Of a DNA stretch of 64,000 nt, positions 32,340-42,174 are shown one piece after another (position 1 is the first letter of the stretch; every line of letters starts with the position of its first letter). Source of the DNA: Pseudomonadota bacterium (GTDB taxonomy: Bacteria > Myxococcota_A > Polyangia > Polyangiales > Polyangiaceae); contig JAEXCN010000327.1 of the NCBI GenBank assembly GCA_023402175.1, forward strand, positions 8,851 to 72,850. The letters are read 5' to 3'. Under the pieces are notes generated by a model. That model saw only the letters and a list, made by a program, of their open reading frames with translations. It did not search any database and was not told the DNA's origin. The translations under genes were made by a program, and so were the position numbers.

Positions 32340-33218
32340 ATGCGCGCTATCGCAGCGGGAGCAAGCGACGTGGGGCTCCAGAGGGAGCACAACGAGGACT
32401 CGTACGTCGTACTCAAGGAGTACGACCTCTTCGTGGTCGCGGACGGAATGGGCGGTCACCGCGCTGGCGACGTCGCCTCGAAGCTCGCGACCGAAACGAT
32501 CAGCGAGTTCTTCAAGTCGACGGCCAACGACGACGTCACCTGGCCCTTCCACTTCGACACGAACCTGTCGGAGGAGGAAAACCGGCTGCTCACCGGCATC
32601 CGCGTCGCCAACCGCCAGATCTTCGAGCGGAGCACGCGGTCACGCGAGTACCACGGCATGGGTACGACGGTCGTCGGCGCCATGTTCAGCCCGCGCAAAG
32701 GACGCATGTACATCGGCCACGTCGGCGACTCGCGCTGCTACCGCGTGCGGGGCGGGCAGATCCAGCTCCTCACGCGCGACCATTCGCTCATCAACGACTA
32801 CCTGCTCGCGATGCCCGACCTCACCGAGGAGCAGCGGAGCGAATTGCCGAAGAACGTCATCACGCGCGCGCTCGGCATGCAGGATCAGGTCGTCGTCGAC
32901 CTCCAGCACGACGAGCCGTCGCCGGGCGACGTGTATGTCCTCTGCTCGGACGGGCTCTCCGGCATGGTGCAGGACGACGAGATCCAGCGGATCATCGTCC
33001 AGAACCCGGACATCCGTGACGCATGCGCGAAGCTCATCGCGCGCGCGAACGAGCACGGCGGCGAGGACAACGTCACCGCAGTGCTCATCAAGATCGAGGA
33101 GCAGCTCGACGCGCCCACGGAAGAGATGCCGGCGGCGCGAGCGCGTGCGCTCCGGGACGAGTCCGTCGGCACCACCGAGGACACGACGGCACCCGGACCG
33201 GGTCGCCACAAGCAGTGA
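32340..33218 (+). CDS. PP2C-family Ser/Thr protein phosphatase
   Basis: 292 aa. All metal-binding motifs of bacterial PP2C (Stp1-like) are present: GLQREHNEDSYVV (residues ~12-24), ADGMGGHRAGDVAS (~38-51), GTTVVGAMFS, IGHVGDSRCYRVRGGQIQLLTRDHSL (~124-148), RALGMQDQV, LCSDGLSGMVQDDEI (~202-216), and GGEDNVTAVLI (~240-250). It should dephosphorylate Ser/Thr-phosphorylated proteins in the cytoplasm and could counter the Hanks kinase at 18087. The C-terminal ~35 residues are charged and disordered. The start is ATG 32340, which a 29-codon upstream ORF overlaps as TGATG. Confidence 0.93.
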   Translation: MRAIAAGASDVGLQREHNEDSYVVLKEYDLFVVADGMGGHRAGDVASKLATETISEFFKSTANDDVTWPFHFDTNLSEEENRLLTGIRVANRQIFERSTRSREYHGMGTTVVGAMFSPRKGRMYIGHVGDSRCYRVRGGQIQLLTRDHSLINDYLLAMPDLTEEQRSELPKNVITRALGMQDQVVVDLQHDEPSPGDVYVLCSDGLSGMVQDDEIQRIIVQNPDIRDACAKLIARANEHGGEDNVTAVLIKIEEQLDAPTEEMPAARARALRDESVGTTEDTTAPGPGRHKQ

Positions 33219-33290
33219 GGCGGCGGCGCTCGGCTCGGGCGCCGTAAGGAGCCTGGAATCGTTGCGGCAGAGGCTGCCCCTGCCCTCGCG

Positions 33291-33308
33291 GAGCGGACCA
33301 TTCCGCTC
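33291..33308 (+). promoter_or_regulatory. 7-bp hairpin upstream of dedA-like gene
   Basis: GAGCGGA-ccat-TCCGCTC, 38 bp before the DedA gene. No T-tract, so a rho-independent terminator is unlikely; an operator or leader hairpin is possible. Confidence 0.3.
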
Positions 33309-33346
33309 GACGGCGGAGGGAAGCCGGTCTACACGTCCCCGCAGCG

Positions 33347-34024
33347 ATGCACGAGCTTCTGGAGATCTTCCGCAGCCTCACGAAGAACCTCGATCAGTTC
33401 ACGATCGAGCACGGCAACACGACCTACGCGATCCTGTTCGGGATCGTGTTCGTCGAGACGGGGCTCGTCATCATGCCCTTCTTGCCCGGTGACTCGCTGC
33501 TCTTCGCAGCCGGCGCCGTCGCGTCGCGCGAAGTCGACGGAAAACACCTCCTCGACCCGGTGCTCCTCGCGGCTGGCCTCATCGTCGCGGCGATCCTCGG
33601 CGACACGGTGAACTACCACGTCGGCAAGGCGATCGGCCCGCGCGTGATGAAGGGTGAGAGCTCGCGCCTCTTCAACAAGAAGCACCTCGACAAGACGCAC
33701 AAGTTCTTCGAGAAGTACGGCGGAAAGACGATCATCCTCGCGCGCTTCGTCCCGATCGTCCGCACGTTCGCGCCCTTCGTGGCCGGCGCGGGCGCGATGA
33801 ACTACCGCAAGTTCATCGTCTACAACATCATCGGCGCCGTCGCCTGGGTGACCCTCATGCTCGGCTCGGGCTGGCTCCTCGGCCAGGTGCCGGTCGTGAA
33901 GAAGAACTTCGAGCTGATCGTCGTCGGCATCGTCGTCCTCTCCGTGCTGCCGATGGTCGTCGAGTGGTGGAAGGCGCGCAGCGCGAAGCCCGAGAAGGAC
34001 GACGAGAAGGCCGAAGCGGCCTGA
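33347..34024 (+). CDS. DedA-family membrane protein
   Basis: 225 aa inner-membrane protein of the DedA/SNARE-associated (VTT) family, linked to lipid flipping and membrane homeostasis. Family motifs: ETGLVIMPFLPGDSLLFAAG (F-x-x-x-x-G-D), LGDTVNYHVGKAIG and RFVPIVRTFAPFVAGAGAMNY (the R-F-x-P-x-x-R motif needed for function). Four to five hydrophobic segments; the C-terminal ~20 residues are charged and cytoplasmic. It follows the PP2C gene by 128 bp in the same direction. Confidence 0.93.
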   Translation: MHELLEIFRSLTKNLDQFTIEHGNTTYAILFGIVFVETGLVIMPFLPGDSLLFAAGAVASREVDGKHLLDPVLLAAGLIVAAILGDTVNYHVGKAIGPRVMKGESSRLFNKKHLDKTHKFFEKYGGKTIILARFVPIVRTFAPFVAGAGAMNYRKFIVYNIIGAVAWVTLMLGSGWLLGQVPVVKKNFELIVVGIVVLSVLPMVVEWWKARSAKPEKDDEKAEAA

Positions 34025-34231
34025 GTCGTCTGCGGCTCCTGACGGAACCGCCTCTCGTTCGCCCGCTGCCGCCGCCGCACTGAGCTGGTGCGGCCCGCGC
34101 TCGAGCCGATCACCATCCTCTTCCCGAATCACGAACCGCGTCCCGCGCGCGTGCGGCGCGGCGCGTCGCGAAATGCGGGGCGCCTCAACCGCGCTATGGC
34201 AGGCGAAACGCGTCGGGACTAGAGTTCGAGC

Positions 34232-35968
34232 ATGGCTCAGAAAGCGCTCACCCCTGCGGAAATCAACGGTTTCACGGCGGAGGGTGACGTCCCCGGCGAT
34301 CTCGCTGCCCTTCGCGCGGCGGCGAAGGAGTGGCGCGAAGGCGCCGTGAAGAAGAGCGTCGCGAAGATGCCCGAGCGCAAGGCTCGCTTCTCGACGTGGA
34401 GCGACCTCGAGGTCCCGGACGTGCTCACGCCGGCCGACGTGAAGCTCGACTACATGCGGGACCTCGGCCTTCCCGGCGAATACCCGTTCACGCGCGGCGT
34501 GCAGCCGACGATGTACCGCAGCCGTCTGTGGACGATGCGCATGTTCGCCGGCTTCGGGACGCCCGAGCAGACGAACGAGCGCTTCAAGTATCTCCTCGCG
34601 CAGGGCCAGACCGGTCTCTCGACCGCTTTCGATTTCCCGACCCTGATGGGCTACGACTCCGACTCGCCGCGCTCGCTCGGCGAGGTCGGCATGTGCGGGG
34701 TCGCCGTCGACACGCTTCGCGACATGGAGGTCCTGTTCAAGGACATCCCGCTCGACGAGGTCACGACGTCGATGACGATCAACGGCCCGGCGATCGTCCT
34801 CCTCGCCTTCTACATCGCGCTCGCCGACGTCCGCGGGATCCCGCGCACGAAGATCGGCGGCACCGTGCAGAACGACTGCCTGAAGGAGTTCATCGCGCAG
34901 CACGCGTGGCTCGTTCCTCCGCGTCCGGCGATGCGCATCGTCACGGACATGATCGAGTTCTGCTCGAAGGAAGTCCCGCGCTGGAACACCGTCTCGATCA
35001 GCGGCTATCACATCCGCGAAGCCGGAGCGACGGCGGCCCAGGAGCTCGCCTTCACGATCGCGGACGGCATCGGCTACGTCGAGTCGTGCCTCGAGCGCGG
35101 GCTCGACGTCGACGACTTCGCCCCTCGCCTCTCCTTCTTCTGGGACGTCCACAACGACTTCTTCGAGGAGATTGCGAAGTTCCGCGCCGGCCGCAGGCTC
35201 TGGGCGCGATTGATGAAGGAGCGCTTCGGCGCGAAGAAGGCCGAGAGCATGAAGCTCCGGACGCACGCGCAGACCGCGGGCGTCTCGCTCACGGCGCAGC
35301 AGCCGTACAACAACGTCGTCCGCGTCGCGCTCCAGGCGCTCGCAGGCGTGCTCGGCGGGACGCAGTCGCTCCACACGAACTCGCTCGACGAGACGTACGC
35401 GCTTCCGACGGAAGAAGCCGTGACGATCGCGCTCCGCACGCAGCAGATCATCGCGGAGGAGAGCGGCGTGGCGAACACGATCGATCCTCTCGCCGGCAGC
35501 TACTTCGTCGAGGAGCTCACGAACCGCCTCGAGCAGGAAGCCGTCGCGTACATCCGCCGGATCGACGAGATGGGCGGCATCGTCTCGGCGATCGAGAAGG
35601 GCTACCCCCAGCGCGAAATCGCCGCGAGCGCCTACCGCTTCCAGCGGCAGCTCGAGGCCGGCGAGCGCATCATGGTCGGCGTCAACAAGTACGACAGCGG
35701 CGACGACTCGGGCGCCGCGAACATCCCGCTCCTCAAGATCGACGAGGAGGTCCAGAAGCGCCAGGTCGCGAACCTCCACGCCGTGAAGGAGAAGCGCGAC
35801 GGCGACCGCGTGAAGGCGGGCCTCGAGGGCGTCCGTCAGGCGGCGAAGAGCGGCTCGAACCTCATGCCGCCGATCATCGACGCGGCGAAGGCCTACTGCA
35901 CGCAGCAGGAGATCTGCGACGTCCTTCGCGAGGTCTTCGGGACGTACACCGATCCCGCGGAGTTCTGA
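34232..35968 (+). CDS. methylmalonyl-CoA mutase large subunit
   Basis: 578 aa. Interconverts (R)-methylmalonyl-CoA and succinyl-CoA with adenosylcobalamin. The TIM-barrel substrate part only: LPGEYPFTRGVQPTMYRSRLWTMR region with the TMY tyrosine, AGFGTPEQTNERFKYLL, GQTGLSTAFDFPTLMGYDSD, ISGYHIREAGATAAQELAFT and THAQTAGVSLTAQQPYNNV. The C-terminal B12-binding domain (DxHxxG) is absent, so a separate small subunit must be encoded elsewhere, as in the split-subunit type. Alternatives are isobutyryl-CoA or related mutases; the TMY tyrosine favours methylmalonyl-CoA. No cobalamin riboswitch was recognised upstream. The downstream gene starts 5 bp after the stop. Confidence 0.88.
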   Translation: MAQKALTPAEINGFTAEGDVPGDLAALRAAAKEWREGAVKKSVAKMPERKARFSTWSDLEVPDVLTPADVKLDYMRDLGLPGEYPFTRGVQPTMYRSRLWTMRMFAGFGTPEQTNERFKYLLAQGQTGLSTAFDFPTLMGYDSDSPRSLGEVGMCGVAVDTLRDMEVLFKDIPLDEVTTSMTINGPAIVLLAFYIALADVRGIPRTKIGGTVQNDCLKEFIAQHAWLVPPRPAMRIVTDMIEFCSKEVPRWNTVSISGYHIREAGATAAQELAFTIADGIGYVESCLERGLDVDDFAPRLSFFWDVHNDFFEEIAKFRAGRRLWARLMKERFGAKKAESMKLRTHAQTAGVSLTAQQPYNNVVRVALQALAGVLGGTQSLHTNSLDETYALPTEEAVTIALRTQQIIAEESGVANTIDPLAGSYFVEELTNRLEQEAVAYIRRIDEMGGIVSAIEKGYPQREIAASAYRFQRQLEAGERIMVGVNKYDSGDDSGAANIPLLKIDEEVQKRQVANLHAVKEKRDGDRVKAGLEGVRQAAKSGSNLMPPIIDAAKAYCTQQEICDVLREVFGTYTDPAEF

Positions 35969-35973
35969 CCGCG

Positions 35974-36405
35974 ATGGCGGGGGGGCCCCCCGGCGGGGAT
36001 CGCGGAACGCCGACGTACGGATATTACGAGCCGCCGCTTCACTCTCGCGGCAGGCCCGCCGTCATCACGTGGTTTCGCGTGTACGCCGTGACGTCGATCT
36101 TCCTGTATCTCGGGTTCCTGGGATTCCTCGCGCTCTGGCAGTTCCTCACGCCGGCCGTCCCGAACGAAGCAACATCGCCCACTCCGATAGAGGCCGTCGC
36201 CGTTCTCGCCTTCATCGTCTTCATCTGCGTCGCGTTCGCCGCGTTCTACGGGGTCGCCGCGATGGTGCCGTACAAGCCGTGGGGCTGGACGATGGGCCTC
36301 GTCGCGATCACCCTCGGGCTGATGAGCTGCATGGCCGTCGCGAGCGTGCCGCTCCTCATCTACTGGCTGAAGCCCGAGACACGAGCCGCGTTCGGCCGCC
36401 TCTGA
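35974..36405 (+). CDS. small membrane protein coupled to the mutase gene
   Basis: 143 aa, not recognised. A 30-residue Gly/Pro/Tyr-rich N-terminus (MAGGPPGGDRGTPTYGYYEP) is followed by three hydrophobic segments at ~35-58 (VYAVTSIFLYLGFLGFLALW), ~72-97 (AVAVLAFIVFICVAFAAFYG) and ~103-128 (GWTMGLVAITLGLMSCMAVA), ending YWLKPETRAAFGRL. It starts 5 bp after the mutase stop, so it is probably co-translated, but no functional link is known. The pattern of short four-segment membrane proteins is common in myxobacteria. Confidence 0.65.
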   Translation: MAGGPPGGDRGTPTYGYYEPPLHSRGRPAVITWFRVYAVTSIFLYLGFLGFLALWQFLTPAVPNEATSPTPIEAVAVLAFIVFICVAFAAFYGVAAMVPYKPWGWTMGLVAITLGLMSCMAVASVPLLIYWLKPETRAAFGRL

Positions 36406-36426
36406 AAGCCACGGCGCGCAAGCGCG

Positions 36427-37836
36427 CTACGCCGTCAACGGCGTGATCCGCGCCGCGATCTCTTCGCCCTGGCGGATCGAGTCGGGGATGCCCGTCCCGA
36501 TGTAACCGTTGCCTCCGATGTGGAGGCCGGGATGGGTCCCCGCGCGCTCGAGGAGCCGCCGCACGCGCGGCAGATGACCGACGTACGGCTGCGGGCTCGA
36601 CTTCGTGAAGCGGAACACCTTCGAGAACATCGGCGGGCGATCGATGTTCAAGAGATCGAGCACCTGCGTCCGCGCGATGCGGACGAGATCATCGTCGTCG
36701 CGCTCGCACATCTGCTCGTTGCCCGCGCCGCCGAGGAAGACGCGAAGGAGGACCTGACCCGCGGGCGCGCGGTGGTCCCACTTGCTCGAGACGAACGTGC
36801 ACGAGAGGATCGGCCGGTTCTCTGCGCGGGGCACGAGGAAGCCGAAGGCATCGAGCGGATGCCGGACGTCGAACTTCCGGTACGCGAGGAAGACCGTGGC
36901 CGCCGACGTGTACTGGATGTCGCCGCACATCGCGGAGAGCTCCAAGTCGAAGTCCTGAACGAGACGCGCCGCGACGTGCGCCGGCACGGCGAGGACGACG
37001 TCGTCGGCGAGGAGCGGCCCGTCGCTCGTGTCGACGACCCAACGCCCACGCGAATCGCCTTCCGGAAGACGATCGATCTTCCGCGCCGCACGTGACGTGA
37101 ACACCTCGGCATCGCGGAGCTTGTGCGCGACGTTCAGCACGAGGTCGCCGACGCCTCGCTTGAGCGAGAGGAAAGCCGTGCCCTCGCCCGCTACGGTGTC
37201 CGCACGCCGCTTCTCTTTGAGCGCACGCATCGCCGAGACGAGCGAGCCGTGCGTTCGTTCGGCCTCGACGAGCTGCGGAACGCAGGCGCGGACCGAGAGC
37301 GATGCGGGATCGCCCGCGAACATCCCGCCGAGGAGCGGACCGGCGATCCGCTCGGCGACCTCGTTCCCGAGCCTGCGCGCGATGAAGGAGCCGATGCTCT
37401 CGTCGTCGTCGTCCTTCCAGCGACGCGCCGGGACGAGCAGATCGAGACCGGCCCGCATCTTCGCGTCCCAGCCGAGCAGCTCGCTGTCGACGAGCGGCTT
37501 GATCTCCGTTGGGACGCCGAGGATGAGCCCCTCGGGCATGGGATAGAGCTTCCGCTGCCACGCGATGTAGACGCGCCGCGTGTCGGGACGCGTTCCGATC
37601 AGCTCGTCGCCGAGGCCGACCTCGCGTGCGAGCCGGGTCGCGTGAGGCTTCGACGCCACCCACGAGTCGGGCCCGGCATCGATGATGAAACCATTGTGTC
37701 GGACCGTGACGAGGTTCCCGCCGAGGCTCGCGCCGGCCTCGACGATCCGGACCTCGCAGCGCTCCTGCCCCTTCTCGAGGGCGTGAGCGGCAGCGAGCCC
37801 GGTGATTCCGCCTCCGACGATGACGACTCGCTTCAT
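36427..37836 (-). CDS. hemG: protoporphyrinogen oxidase (HemY type)
   Basis: 469 aa FAD enzyme that oxidises protoporphyrinogen IX to protoporphyrin IX (or coproporphyrinogen III in the coproporphyrin-dependent branch). Seen: KRVVIVGGGITGLAAAHALE (FAD-binding, residues 2-21), VRIVEAGASLGGNLVTVRH, FIIDAGPDSWVASKPHAT, KLYPMPEGLILGVPTEIKPL and the C-terminal HPGLHIGGNGYIGTGIPDSI FAD contact. It is the last gene of hemE-hemH-hemG; its ATG overlaps the hemH stop by 4 bp. Called hemG in myxobacteria although it is homologous to HemY. Confidence 0.93.
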   Translation of the reverse strand: MKRVVIVGGGITGLAAAHALEKGQERCEVRIVEAGASLGGNLVTVRHNGFIIDAGPDSWVASKPHATRLAREVGLGDELIGTRPDTRRVYIAWQRKLYPMPEGLILGVPTEIKPLVDSELLGWDAKMRAGLDLLVPARRWKDDDDESIGSFIARRLGNEVAERIAGPLLGGMFAGDPASLSVRACVPQLVEAERTHGSLVSAMRALKEKRRADTVAGEGTAFLSLKRGVGDLVLNVAHKLRDAEVFTSRAARKIDRLPEGDSRGRWVVDTSDGPLLADDVVLAVPAHVAARLVQDFDLELSAMCGDIQYTSAATVFLAYRKFDVRHPLDAFGFLVPRAENRPILSCTFVSSKWDHRAPAGQVLLRVFLGGAGNEQMCERDDDDLVRIARTQVLDLLNIDRPPMFSKVFRFTKSSPQPYVGHLPRVRRLLERAGTHPGLHIGGNGYIGTGIPDSIRQGEEIAARITPLTA

Positions 37837-38827
37837 CCCCCTCTGGTCGACCCCGGGCGCGTGGCAGGACGCGCTGCCGCGACGTCGCGGTGCTGCTCCG
37901 GTTGGGCGAGGACGCCGCGCACCACCGAAGCGAGCGCGTCGATCATGCCGTCTCCCGCGTTCAACGAAGTGCTTCGATAGAGCCCCATCCCCAACTCGCC
38001 TTCACACCAGGCTCTCGCCTCGATATCGAGGTCATAGAGGATCTCCACGTGATCGGCCAGAAACCCGATCGGCGCGATCACGACGTGCTCGATGCCGCGC
38101 TTCGCGAGGTCCTCGAGCGACGTCCTCAGATCTGGTCCGAGCCACTCGATCCCGGTCCCAATCCCTTGGCTCTGGAACGCGATCACGTGCTCCACGAAGC
38201 GCCCGCCGCGCGCGCGTACCTCCGCCACCACATCCTCGGCGCTGCCGCGGAATTCCTCCTCGTACGGATCGCCCGCTTTCACGATCGCCAGCGGAAGGCT
38301 GTGCGCGGTGAGAACGAGCGCCGTACGACCGGCCCCGCCCGGCGGCACCTTCGCGAGCGCGTCCATGACGACGTCCGCGAACGCTCGCGTCAGCTCGGGA
38401 CTCCGTCCCCAGTTCTTCGCGCAGAGGACCTCGAGCTTCGGATCGATCTCGCGCGCCGCGGCCGTCATCGCCGCGCCGTACACGCCCGCCGAATGCTGCG
38501 CGAGCGGCACGGTCACGATGCGCCGGATCCCCTCGGCCACGAGCTTCTCGATGACCTCCTTCGGATACGGATGCCAGAGGCGCATCGCGACGCGCGTCGG
38601 CAGCTCGAGCTTGGCCTCGAGCTGCCGCGCGACCTCGTACGTGATGTCGAGCAGCGGAGACCGCCCGCCGATCGCCGCGTAACGGCGACGAACCTCCTCC
38701 ACGAGCTCCGACGGCGGCTCGTGTCCCCGGCGGATGTTCGTCAGGAACTGCGGGAGATCATCGAGGGACTCGACGGTGCCGTGCGCGATGAGCACGACCG
38801 CCGTGTCCCGCGCTGCCGGCGCGGACG

Positions 38828-38831
<4 letters not shown>
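37833..38831 (-). CDS. hemH: ferrochelatase
   Basis: 332 aa. Inserts Fe2+ into the porphyrin. Seen: TAVVLIAHGTVESLDDLPQF at the N-terminus, GRSPLLDITYEVARQLE, VAMRLWHPYPKEVIEKL, IVTVPLAQHSAGVYG, VLTAHSLPLAIVKAGDPY (the active-site histidine of the S-x-H-x-[LIV]-P type), VIAFQSQGIGTGIEWLGPDL and APIGFLADHVEILYDLDIEA, all diagnostic of ferrochelatase. It lacks obvious C-terminal Fe-S cysteines. The start overlaps the hemE stop by 4 bp (ATGA) and its own stop overlaps hemG, so the three are translationally coupled. Confidence 0.95.
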
Positions 38832-39853
<1,022 letters not shown>

Positions 39854-39920
39854 GCCGGCGAGCCTATCATCACCCGGTCACGAGCGGCCCCCTCTCGTCA
39901 TTCACTCGCGCTCGGAAAAC

Positions 39921-41222
39921 CTAGTCGGCGCGAGGCTTGCGGCGCAGCTTGACCAGATCGATCGCGCGCGGCGGCCGCTCGTCCGGAGCGTCGAACGGCT
40001 CCTCGACGAGGTCGAAGCGCGCATGGTCGAACGGCGTCCCCGGCGCCGGGCCACGGAGCACGAGCCGCTCCCGGACGCCGCGCGCCTTCATCACGCGCGC
40101 GCGGTAGTGACAGTACGGGTTGTTGCCCGGTCGCCCGAAGAACGCGTGCGCCGTGAACGTGCAACCGCCGAGGCACACCTCTCCGAAGTCGCACGACGCG
40201 CAGTAGCCCCAGAGCCCCGTCCGCGGATCGTCCGGCGTGCGGCCGCGCGTGAACGCGAGCTCGGGCGTCGTCTCCCAGATCTCGCGGAGCGAACGCCCCG
40301 CACCGGATGGCGAGTCGACGAGCGTGCCGCCGACGTAGCTCGCGGTCTGGAGCGAGGGACAGGCCTTCACGGCGCCGTCCGACTCGATGCCCATCACGTA
40401 GCGACCTGCCTGGCATCCGCGCCAGTGGTCGGCATCACCTTCGCGGAGCGAGCGGAGCATCGCCTCCTCCGGGCCGAAGTACCCGAGGTTGTTCCCGGGC
40501 ATGAGGAGGATGCCGTCTCTACGGGCGCGCTCCTTCAGCGCGGCGATGCGTGGAACGACGGCGAGCAGATCCCACGGCTGGAGCACCATGTCCGGCCGAT
40601 CCGCTGCACGTCCGAGCGGCGTCGTGAGCTGCACCTGCCACGCGCGGATGCCGAGCCCTTTCAGGTGCTCGTAGAGAGGCTCGAGGTCGGCCTCGTTCAA
40701 GCGGTTCACGTTCGTGTTCGCCGCGATCACGATCCCCGCATCCGCGAGATGGCGGAGCGCGGCGGAAGCGGAAGCGAAGCTCCCGCGTGCGGCGCGCATC
40801 AAGTCGTGCGTCGCCTCGAGGCCGTCGATGCTCACGCTCGCGCGTGTGAGCCCGGCTTCGGCCATCGCCTTTGCGAGCGCCGCGTCGATGCCGCGGCCGC
40901 CGGTCGTCGTGACGGGCTCGATCCCCGCAGCCGAAAGCGCCGCGATGACGTCGAGGAAGCCGGGATGCAGATACGCCTCCCCGCCGATGAGGACGACCTC
41001 CTTCGCCCGCAGCTCGGCGAGCTCGTCGACGACACGTAGCGCATCGGCCGTCGACAGCTCGCTCGGTCGCGCCTCCCCCGCGCGCGAGCCGCAATGTGTA
41101 CACGGCTGGTCGCACCGGAGCGTGAGCTCCCAGACGACGTACGCCGGATGGAAGTCGTGGGCGACCTCGTCCCCGCCCTCGGTCGGCACGACGGGAAGCT
41201 GGACGCGACGTGCATTCTTCAT
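39921..41222 (-). CDS. radical SAM/SPASM-domain protein
   Basis: 433 aa. The 4Fe-4S radical SAM motif is C-DQP-C-TH-C (within LTLRCDQPCTHCGSRAG, residues ~36-52), followed by VVLIGGEAYLHPGFLDV (GGE motif), RASVSIDGLEATHDL and NTNVNRLNEADLEPLYEHL. The C-terminal ~130 residues hold SPASM-type auxiliary cluster cysteines (WRGCQAGRYVMGIESDGAVKAC..., YCASCDFGEVCLGGC, NPYCHY). SPASM proteins usually mature ribosomally made peptides or enzymes. The divergent neighbour (41432) is a Cys-containing, Asp-rich small protein and could be a substrate. ATG 41222 follows GGGTAAG. Substrate unknown. Confidence 0.85.
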   Translation of the reverse strand: MKNARRVQLPVVPTEGGDEVAHDFHPAYVVWELTLRCDQPCTHCGSRAGEARPSELSTADALRVVDELAELRAKEVVLIGGEAYLHPGFLDVIAALSAAGIEPVTTTGGRGIDAALAKAMAEAGLTRASVSIDGLEATHDLMRAARGSFASASAALRHLADAGIVIAANTNVNRLNEADLEPLYEHLKGLGIRAWQVQLTTPLGRAADRPDMVLQPWDLLAVVPRIAALKERARRDGILLMPGNNLGYFGPEEAMLRSLREGDADHWRGCQAGRYVMGIESDGAVKACPSLQTASYVGGTLVDSPSGAGRSLREIWETTPELAFTRGRTPDDPRTGLWGYCASCDFGEVCLGGCTFTAHAFFGRPGNNPYCHYRARVMKARGVRERLVLRGPAPGTPFDHARFDLVEEPFDAPDERPPRAIDLVKLRRKPRAD

Positions 41223-41431
41223 CTTACCCACCCAGGCACGAGAAGAGGATACGCTGGAGGCGCGCTCGTCGAGAGACCAGAGTGGAGAGCGCCGACGGCG
41301 GGAAGTCGGCGCCGAGCGAGGCATGATCGTGCTGTCGCGATCGGTGCGTCGTTTCCGAGGCCGAGTCGGGCAAAACCCGCCGTTCTTCGGCTCGAGCGCA
41401 TCGGCATCCGACTTGCTGAAATGGGGTGAAG

Positions 41432-41818
41432 ATGGCGTCCGTATCCAAGCTTGGTACCTGCAGCTCGTGTGGTGGCTTCGTCCCCGTCCGCGCATCGTCG
41501 TGCGTTCATTGCAGCGCGCCGATGCGTCCCCTGTTCGAGCGACTCCGTCTCGGAGTGCTCGGCGGCACCGTCGGCGGCGGAGCGATCGCGTTCACGCTCA
41601 TGGCCTGTTACGGCTCGCCTCCGTGCGACGACGGCACGGACGACTGCTTTGTCTTCAATGGCGACGCCGGCTCGACCGAGGGCGACGCTGCGCGCGACGC
41701 GAGGCGCCCCGACGTCGAGGTCCGCGACGGCTCCACGGGCGATGCCGCGGATGCATCGGACGACGCCTCGCCCGACGACGGCGGACGTGACGCAGACGCA
41801 GACACCGACGCCGGCTGA
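41432..41818 (+). CDS. zinc-ribbon membrane protein with Asp-rich tail, 128 aa
   Basis: 128 aa from ATG 41432, preceded by GGGGTGA. Residues 8-27 hold a zinc ribbon (TCSSCGGFVPV, SSCVHCSAP), residues ~38-58 one membrane segment (LRLGVLGGTVGGGAIAFTLM), then MACYGSPPCDDGTDDC and a ~65-residue Asp/Ala/Gly-rich tail (DAGSTEGDAARDARRP, DASDDASPDDGGRDADAD). This architecture (cytoplasmic zinc ribbon, membrane helix, acidic external tail) recurs in myxobacteria. Divergent from the radical SAM/SPASM gene with 209 bp between starts, so co-regulation is possible. Function unknown. Confidence 0.65.
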   Translation: MASVSKLGTCSSCGGFVPVRASSCVHCSAPMRPLFERLRLGVLGGTVGGGAIAFTLMACYGSPPCDDGTDDCFVFNGDAGSTEGDAARDARRPDVEVRDGSTGDAADASDDASPDDGGRDADADTDAG

Positions 41819-41832
41819 CTTCCTCGCTCGCG

Positions 41833-42174
41833 TCACGCGCGGCGGCGGACGGCCCACTGCATGCCGGTGACGAACGCGGTGACGAGCCGACGCGTCGTTG
41901 CCGTCTCGTGTGGCGACGAGGGGGGCGCGACCCATTCGGCTTTCACGCGGACGCTCTTCGCGCCGGCACCGTTCGTGATGGAGATCTTCTCGTCGTGACC
42001 GTCCTCACTCTTTGCGCTGCTCGTCCAGACGCGAGCCGCGGGGTTCCATCGTGGCTTCGCAATACCTGCCGCGCGGCAAGCGTAAGCGACCCAGGCGTGA
42101 TTGACGGGGAACGGCAAGACGACCTCCACGAGCGACGAGACGGTCGTGGCAGTCGTTTCCTGATCGGGTTGCAT
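41833..42174 (-). CDS. hypothetical protein, 113 aa
   Basis: Not recognised. From ATG 42174 (MQPDQETTATTVSSLVEVVL) the protein is soluble, with FPVNHAWVAYACRAAGIAKP, WNPAARVWTSSAKSEDG and SVRVKAEWVAPPSS in a strand-turn-strand arrangement, ending GMQWAVRRRA. A longer in-frame start at 42321 adds 49 residues of low-quality sequence. It converges on the zinc-ribbon gene (14-bp gap). Confidence 0.45.
   Translation of the reverse strand: MQPDQETTATTVSSLVEVVLPFPVNHAWVAYACRAAGIAKPRWNPAARVWTSSAKSEDGHDEKISITNGAGAKSVRVKAEWVAPPSSPHETATTRRLVTAFVTGMQWAVRRRA

Noticed and set aside
36414..36427. GCGCGC-aa-GCGCGC palindrome between convergent genes as a terminator
   Set aside because: The 2-nt loop is too tight for a stable hairpin and there is no T-tract; such GC palindromes are frequent here.
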